From positions 126,694,970-126,758,969 of the forward strand of contig CM043962.1 in the NCBI GenBank assembly GCA_014529385.2: 64,000 bases of DNA, read 5' to 3'. The stretch comes from Adiantum capillus-veneris (Eukaryota > Streptophyta > Polypodiopsida > Polypodiales > Pteridaceae). How positions within the stretch are numbered: position 1 is the stretch's first letter; each line of letters starts with the position of its first letter. The notes beneath the pieces were generated by a model. The model saw only the letters and a list, made by a program, of their open reading frames with translations. It did not search any database and had not been told where the DNA came from. Shown in pieces: positions 58,886 to 64,000 of this stretch. A program made the translations under genes and the position numbers.

Positions 58886-59775
58886 CCTGACTAATTAAAA
58901 ACTATAGATGAAGTGATCATCCAGGTTAATGAGTATGCAAAGCAGATGCAACTAATGAGAGAAAAGATGCGAACAGCAGTGCTTAGCCGCAGTGCCAAAG
59001 CTAAAGAATTGGAACAGGTAATAGATGTTCTACAAGGTGAGCTCAAAGGCAGGATGAACATCATTGAGGAGCTTCAAGGATAGATTAAAGAGCTAAAAAG
59101 TGAAGCAGAACAACATCAAATTGTAAAGAAAAGGAAACAAAAGGAAATGGAAGATTTAGGGGAGCTCCTCAGGAAGCTGTCAGATGCATGCAAAAGCAAG
59201 GACCAACAGCTGATGGAAGTGACCAACAAACTTTTAATCACTACTCAGTCAATCCAAAAGCCTTCCAAGTACAATTAGATGTAGCCAATGCCGCCATTGC
59301 AATACTCCGAGAAAAGAATCAATGACCAAGTGGAATTTCTAAGGTAGATCAGGGAAAACCCCGCCGAAGCTTCACTCAAGGGGAAAAATAAAGTCTACAA
59401 GACTTTGGAGAAGAGAACAAGGACCTGGAACTTGAGTTGAAGCTTGAACATGCACAAAGACGATATCTCGCCTTAATGCGGGTACAAAGAGAAGAACAGC
59501 TGCTCAAGAAAATAGAGGATTTAAAGAGATTCAACTAGTTGCCGAGAGAGGGACATACGGAAGCATAAGAGGAGGCAAGAACCTTTGAACAACCAATTAT
59601 AGACATGCCATCAGTCTCCTTTGCGGATATGGAAACACAACCAACCGAAGGGCAGACTGGACATTTTGAATTTCAAGTACCAATCATTGAAGAAGAACAA
59701 TTGCCAATGGTCCATCTTTCTAAAGCTGAAGAAGATGCACTGAAAGAACAGATTGTCCATGAAGAAGATGCTAAA
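58886..59775 (+). pseudogene. Unrecognised coiled-coil frame, with stops
   Basis: The frame reads ETIDEVIIQVNEYAKQMQLM, SRSAKAKELEQVIDVLQGEL, a TAG, IKELKSEAEQHQIVKKRKQK and MEDLGELLRKLSDACKSKDQ. Heptad patterning predicts a long coiled coil. After frame changes it continues as LEHAQRRYLALMRVQREEQL and an acidic tail (VPIIEEEQLPMVHLSKAEED) up to TAA near 59776. It directly precedes another unknown frame and a polypurine tract, so it probably belongs to the 3' half of an LTR element or related retroelement. Function unknown. Confidence 0.45.
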
Positions 59776-59786
59776 TAAAAGCGACA

Positions 59787-60416
59787 ATGGATTGGGAGTT
59801 GAAAGTCAAAGAAAGACTTTACAAGAATATGCAGGAAGAAGGTTCATATGCTCTCCACCCCAAATGGAGAAAAGATTGTCTCAACAAGAACTCAAGGTGC
59901 CTCATTCTGTTTAGAAGATCACCTGCAGCAATACAGAGAGACCCTACATTCTGTCATGTACCAAGAGTGAGGACATGGCCAGCACATGAAGCATTAAAGA
60001 AGAAGAGACCAACTTGGCTCAATTACCCACGACTGCGAGCTCTAGAGCAGGGACCAACAATGGAGGAATGCATGGTGAAAACCCTAACGAGCGCCATGAA
60101 CTTCTTCAAGAACCTCCCTCACCTCTCATGTGCAATGCTATATAAAATCTACAGAATGCTGCTTACATGCATTCAAACTTTTCATGAGCTTGAGCAAGCA
60201 GGAGCCCCTTGGATGTCTTTCTTAGAAGGTAACAAAGTCTTATGCTATGATTTGAGTGGACATCCTTCTAAAGAAGTCCTCTACGGCTTCTACACCAGAT
60301 GCATATTCCTGCCATCAAGCAATATGTTGGCATTCGAAGAGGCTTTTTATAATGGGTTCTTCACATGGCGAACAAAGATTTTTGGGCCAGTGGTTTGTTG
60401 GCTATTTTGCCATTGA
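59787..60416 (+). CDS. Unrecognised 209-residue frame near the 3' end of a retroelement
   Basis: An open frame starting MDWELKVKERLYKNMQEEGS, with HPKWRKDCLNKNSRCLILFR, PTFCHVPRVRTWPAHEALKK, MNFFKNLPHLSCAMLYKIYR and LSGHPSKEVLYGFYTRCIFL, ending WLFCH. It is rich in Cys, Trp and aromatic residues and has no motif I know. The preceding coiled-coil frame ends 10 bp upstream. The final Cys-Trp segment may be frameshifted, because an overlapping frame continues as ELKNKVTIQFLQVPDKERRI to 60495. The PPT 150 bp downstream suggests a retroelement accessory protein. Confidence 0.45.
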   Translation: MDWELKVKERLYKNMQEEGSYALHPKWRKDCLNKNSRCLILFRRSPAAIQRDPTFCHVPRVRTWPAHEALKKKRPTWLNYPRLRALEQGPTMEECMVKTLTSAMNFFKNLPHLSCAMLYKIYRMLLTCIQTFHELEQAGAPWMSFLEGNKVLCYDLSGHPSKEVLYGFYTRCIFLPSSNMLAFEEAFYNGFFTWRTKIFGPVVCWLFCH

Positions 60417-60567
60417 ACTTAAAAACAAAGTCACTATTCAGTTTTTGCAAGTCCCTGACAAAGAAAGACGCATCAGAATCTCTACACGCACTTAAAGACT
60501 GCCTCGCCAGCCATCAACCCAAAGACTACTTCACTCCATGAAACTGTGTCAAGGGATGACACAATCG

Positions 60568-60584
60568 AGAAGGGGGGGGGGGAG
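60568..60584 (+). other. Polypurine tract
   Basis: AGAAGGGGGGGGGGGAG, followed by TTAGCAGC. It marks the probable start of a 3' LTR near 60585, although the first bases are TT and not TG. Confidence 0.6.
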
Positions 60585-62062
60585 TTAGCAGCAAGATAAC
60601 CCATGTAACATTTTTGGGAGTTTTATTGTAAAAACACTCATTCATTTGATAAATCGAAAATATTGTAACTCCTATTTTCCAGGTGGATATTGTAACCAAT
60701 GAACCGGGGCTAGAAGCTTCCAGATTGTATCAACTTATCCTTAGTTAGAGCTCCCAGATTATTAATTTTTGTCCAAAGAAACCTTGGCTAAGATACAAAA
60801 GCCAATCTTTGTAAGTTATTTTCAAGTTTTGGATAAGAAATACACAGCGTGAGCTAACAGCTCACTTCTCTCCTTCTCATGCTTCCTACTCCCTTGTTGG
60901 TTGCCACATTGCAGTGTCGTCTGTTATGTTGCAACCACAGGTAGGATCTCTACGCATTGACGTAAACATATCATGGTAAATTGTAGTTTTTAGCGTCGTC
61001 GACCCACGACCTAGTTTCATCTCATAAGTAGGCATTTAAGCTAAGAAATCACAAAGTAAGCATAGGTGGAATCATTGCTAAGCATTTAGACGCATTCGGG
61101 GTTGTTGACCACTGGGTCAACAACACAACATAACTCAAGTTTCGTACCAAAGTCTTATCTTTGGCGAGTTATGAAATGCTGCGGATTATGGCTATAAACG
61201 TCATTTGTAATGAGTAGTTATTCTAGTTTCAGAAGCCGGGGTGCAATGGCACTTCCAGATTGTAAATACAAAGCCATTTGACCCTTTCAACCCCATTTTT
61301 TATTAAACCTAAGGTAGCCTTAGTATATAAGGTACCTAGGTCATTTTGTAAAAAAAGGGAGACTTTAATCATAATCAAAAATTTAGCGCTGCCGTCTACT
61401 GTGTGTGAGAGAGAAAGAGAGTGAGCGTGAGCTTATCCTCTCGCTACGCCCGGCTCGCTCAACACATTGGAGATCCGACTGCACCATTGTTGTAGGCTTG
61501 AGGAGAGCTACGCGACAACGCCAAGCATTCCACGCGAGACGAAGCGCACATGCCGACGCATCTACGAGCTATTTGTGGCCGTAAGTGTATCAAACGATGT
61601 CTGTTTTCTGCGTGCTAGTAGTCTATAGAATCGTGGCGACATAAGGTACGCATAGGTACTCATAAATTTCAGTTTCGGGCACTTTCAAAATTATGCTCTG
61701 TCATCCTACGCGTTTTCCGCAAATGGGTTTAGAGTGAGGGTTTTGAGTGTAGAAGCTTAGGGACAGGTGTATCCTAGTGAGGGGATGGTGTTCCTTAAGT
61801 TTCGTACGAATCTGGCATGATTAGGTGAGTTACCTTCCGTATGTGTGTATGTGGCTAGGTGGTGTAGTTGAGAGCAATGAGGTTCTTGATTGTGGTTTAG
61901 TTGGCCTTCCAGAGTGTTGTATGTGTAGGATGGTCTCAGCTTGACAAGCTAAAGAGATTTCCTCTGTGTGCCTATCATGTCATCTGTGTCCTCGATTGAC
62001 ATTATGTTGATCTAGGTAGTGTTTGCATGCACTTCATGGGTGTGTCAGTCGCTCCTGCAACA
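60585..62062 (+). repeat. LTR region(s) at the junction of two retroelement interiors
   Basis: The segment lies between a polypurine tract (ending 60584) and a primer binding site (62064). It could be one 1478-bp LTR, or two shorter LTRs, because promoter-like and leader-like features occur twice (about 60800-60930 and 61324-61450). A TATA box TATATAA lies at 61324-61330, and the end is CTCCTGCAACA. A perfect 10-bp-arm hairpin (GTTGTTGACC-ACTG-GGTCAACAAC in parts) lies at 61101-61124. No second copy is in the window, so boundaries are uncertain. Confidence 0.5.
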
Positions 62063-62063
62063 T

Positions 62064-62081
62064 TGGCGCCGCTGCCGGGGA
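62064..62081 (+). other. Primer binding site, Asp-tRNA type
   Basis: TGGCGCCGCTGCCGGGGA starts one base after the LTR-like CA end. It closely matches the site used by Athila-type plant elements (TGGCGCCGTTGCCGGGGA). Confidence 0.85.
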
Positions 62082-64000
62082 CACAAGGATCTAAGTAGGT
62101 TTCCTACTAATACTCGTGTGATGGTTGCTTGATTTAGTTTCTGCTAAAGAAAGAGCTTTTCTTAAGTGGATCCGGAAGAGGACATTCCGCGATCAAGTGG
62201 ATAGCCAGGAAGCGTGTGTCTTGCCGAGGGTCTGCGACTAGATAGGTTTAGTTAGGATGTGTGGATTAGAGTAGTTGTTGGTGGTCGAGTGATTTGTGAG
62301 GTGATAAAAGTGTTTACTAGTCCGTGTGTGGCAGTGAAGCGTTTTTCTACTCATAGATGCAAAAACCCATATGATTTGTAGGAGTAGCTTTAGGTAAGTG
62401 ATCCCATTCTGATCTAGAGCTGTTCAGCACTGAATTATTTGCTAAAGTGCTTGATTGCATTTGAAATCACGGAAAAGTGTACTTTTGAGGGTAAAAATGC
62501 ATTAAACAAGCTTTTGTGGATATTTTTGTATGACTGACTGATGTTGTGCATATGAAAGAGCATTTGCAAGGGTTCTGTGAAGAAAACCTGCAATTCTGTA
62601 AACATAGAAATCCTACACATAGGATGTCTCAAGGGGGTTCTGGAGACCAAATTTGAAAATTCTGACTGCACCAGTGTGTTCAGAGGGTAGGTTTTACCCT
62701 AGTAACATATTGACTTGGGTATTTTTCCCTATTTTTGTTGACCAAAAGCCAAAAGGCGAAGTCCGAAAACGTAAACTTTCAGACAAGGCTTAAATTGAGT
62801 GATTTTTGCATATTTTTGCAATTGTGAAGCATACTTGCACTTGCTGAGAGCATAAGGAAGCATCAGAGACACTTTAGTCTGAAAAAATAAGCAGTACAGG
62901 GTGATCTGGGCTTTTTTTTTTTAAATCGAAGGTTACCAGTGTGTTTAGAAGGTAGGTTCTACCCTGTTTTCATATGGAAAGTGGAAATTTGACCAAATTT
63001 TGATAGATCAAAGCCAAAAGGCGAGAAATTGCCAGACATCCTACCCAAATTGTGTCCAAGGCCTAATTTTGAGACCAAACCATAGGATGACTCCATAGGC
63101 ATGTTCTAAAGGTTGTATAGAGTGCATGTGATAAATTTCATCTCATTTGGGTCAGTGAAAGGAAGATTGAACAGACTTTAGCATTTTTGACTGAAAAAGG
63201 CAAGGATAGCTAGTTTTGGGGTCTTTTGACATCCAAATTAAAATCTAAGCATAGCATTGGGTTGCTGACATCAAGGGGAAGTTGTGGCTCAAGTTTGGGG
63301 CAATTCTAAGCACTTAGACATCCTACGCATAGGATGTCTTCACCATGATTTAGCACTCCAAATCAACCTCTGAGCATACCACAGTGATCAGCACCTTAAG
63401 AAGAGTCTGTGGTTCAAATTTGGGGCAATTTTGAGCAGTTAGACATCCTGCGCGTAGGATGTCTAAGGCATGATTTAGAGGCCAAATTTAAAGTGTGGAC
63501 ATAGCAGGGTGTTGTATAGCCTTAGGCAAGCCTCCTAGTCAATTTTGGTCCAATTTGGAGTTGATTTGACTGGTGAATTCATCAAAACGGACATCAGGCT
63601 TTTGAAACAGATTCTTGATCATTTGACCAACCTATAGGTGTCAAAATCAAAAAGTAAAAATAGCTATGAGTTTAGCACATCAAGGGGAAGCTACAGTGCA
63701 AGTTTAAGCTGAAACAGAGCAAAAAGACATCCTACACGTAGGATGTCTCCTGGGTCATAAAGCGGTCAAAATTCTACTTTGGCCATATAGGGAGGTTCTA
63801 AGTGTCTCAAGGATTCCAAAACTTTTTTCAAAAGTGAATTTGGACCTTGTTTGGCCTATTTACCAAGCAAAGATAAGAATTGTTAGACATCCTACTCTTG
63901 GAGTGCACTAGAAGCTTATGCAGCCCAAATCTTGACCTATTGGCATCCAAATTCAATTTTGAGCATACCATTGGGTTGCTGAGCAATAGGAGAATCTTGG
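62082..64000 (+). mobile_element. Non-coding leader of an LTR retrotransposon leaving the window
   Basis: 1.9 kb downstream of the primer site without a supported coding region, as in the long leaders of Athila/Tat-type elements. It contains scattered copies of a palindromic motif and two copies of CCAGTGTGTT(C/T)AGA(G/A)GGTAGG (about 62672 and 62935). The gag would be expected beyond the window. Confidence 0.6.
62606..63908. repeat. Dispersed 24-bp palindromes (AGACATCCTACG...)
   Basis: Near-perfect palindromes with arms AGACATCCTACG and CGTAGGATGTCT occur at 62606-62629, 63316-63339, 63441-63464 and 63725-63748. Degenerate or half copies lie at 63034 and 63885. Surrounding words also recur (GTTTGGGGCAATT before 63316 and ATTTGGGGCAATTTTGAGCA before 63441; TGAGCATACCA), so longer modules have been duplicated. 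Confidence 0.9.

Noticed and set aside
59787-60416. Endogenous pararetrovirus (caulimovirid) gene
   Set aside because: No movement-protein, coat or RT signature is present, and the following polypurine tract fits an LTR element. I cannot exclude it, but I see no positive evidence.

Overview
The window reads as nuclear DNA of a land plant with a large, repeat-rich genome. Almost everything recognisable is a mobile element: Ty3/gypsy LTR retrotransposons with plant-type initiator-Met or Asp primer sites, a small TRIM-like element, MITE-like elements, a SINE-like or fold-back element, transposase remnants, dense (GA)n/(GT)n tracts and several satellite or minisatellite arrays. I see no convincing intact host gene, rRNA, functional tRNA or CRISPR array. 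The mix of chromoviruses, Athila/Tat-like elements, a Myb/SANT-like relic and a 'SDG..QFK..HGKG' transposase-like relic makes me suspect a fern or another non-angiosperm. That is a weak impression, not something the sequence proves.

Layout. 0-4.6 kb: a broken minus-strand Myb/SANT-like gene, clusters of (GA)n tracts, and a 0.5-kb inverted-repeat element carrying tRNA-like pol III boxes. 4.64-11.55 kb: a complete Ty3/gypsy chromovirus with 882/883-bp LTRs, a perfect GGTTA target duplication, a primer site, a polypurine tract and a 1561-codon polyprotein frame. 12.43-13.87 kb: a minus-strand TRIM-like LTR element without coding capacity. 14.36-16.37 kb: two related MITE-like elements flanking a decayed Ty1/copia gag. 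16.8-19.3 kb: the 5' part of a DDE-transposase-like pseudogene, interrupted by a ~10-bp-period minisatellite.

19.33-43.50 kb is one large insertion that splits this pseudogene; the gene resumes at 43.5 kb. Its outer ends are LTR-like sequences in INVERTED orientation, flanked by a GGTA direct repeat. It contains a decayed Athila/Tat-type (OTA) Ty3/gypsy polyprotein. Directly after integrase, in the same reading frame, lies a second aspartic-protease-like domain. That domain is interrupted by a young 11-kb Tat-type element (29.34-40.32 kb). The young element has 2.7-kb LTRs and a second RNase H, but its reverse transcriptase has lost the catalytic segment.

44.4-52.4 kb: unrecognised remnants, then a palindromic minisatellite, a 'TTTATGG' minisatellite with a 218-bp duplication, and an exact 152-bp-period satellite of ten copies. 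52.4-56.8 kb: a decayed chromovirus without recognised LTRs. 58.9-60.6 kb: an unknown coiled-coil frame and an unknown 209-residue frame ending in a polypurine tract. 61.3-64.0 kb: the LTR end, Asp-type primer site and non-coding leader of a further LTR element that leaves the window. The leader carries repeated palindromes.

Order of events. The 16.8-44.4 kb region is stratified: transposase-like gene first, then the inverted-end OTA insertion (ends ~20% diverged by eye), then the Tat-type insertion (LTRs ~0.6% diverged by eye). All percentages and difference counts are manual estimates.
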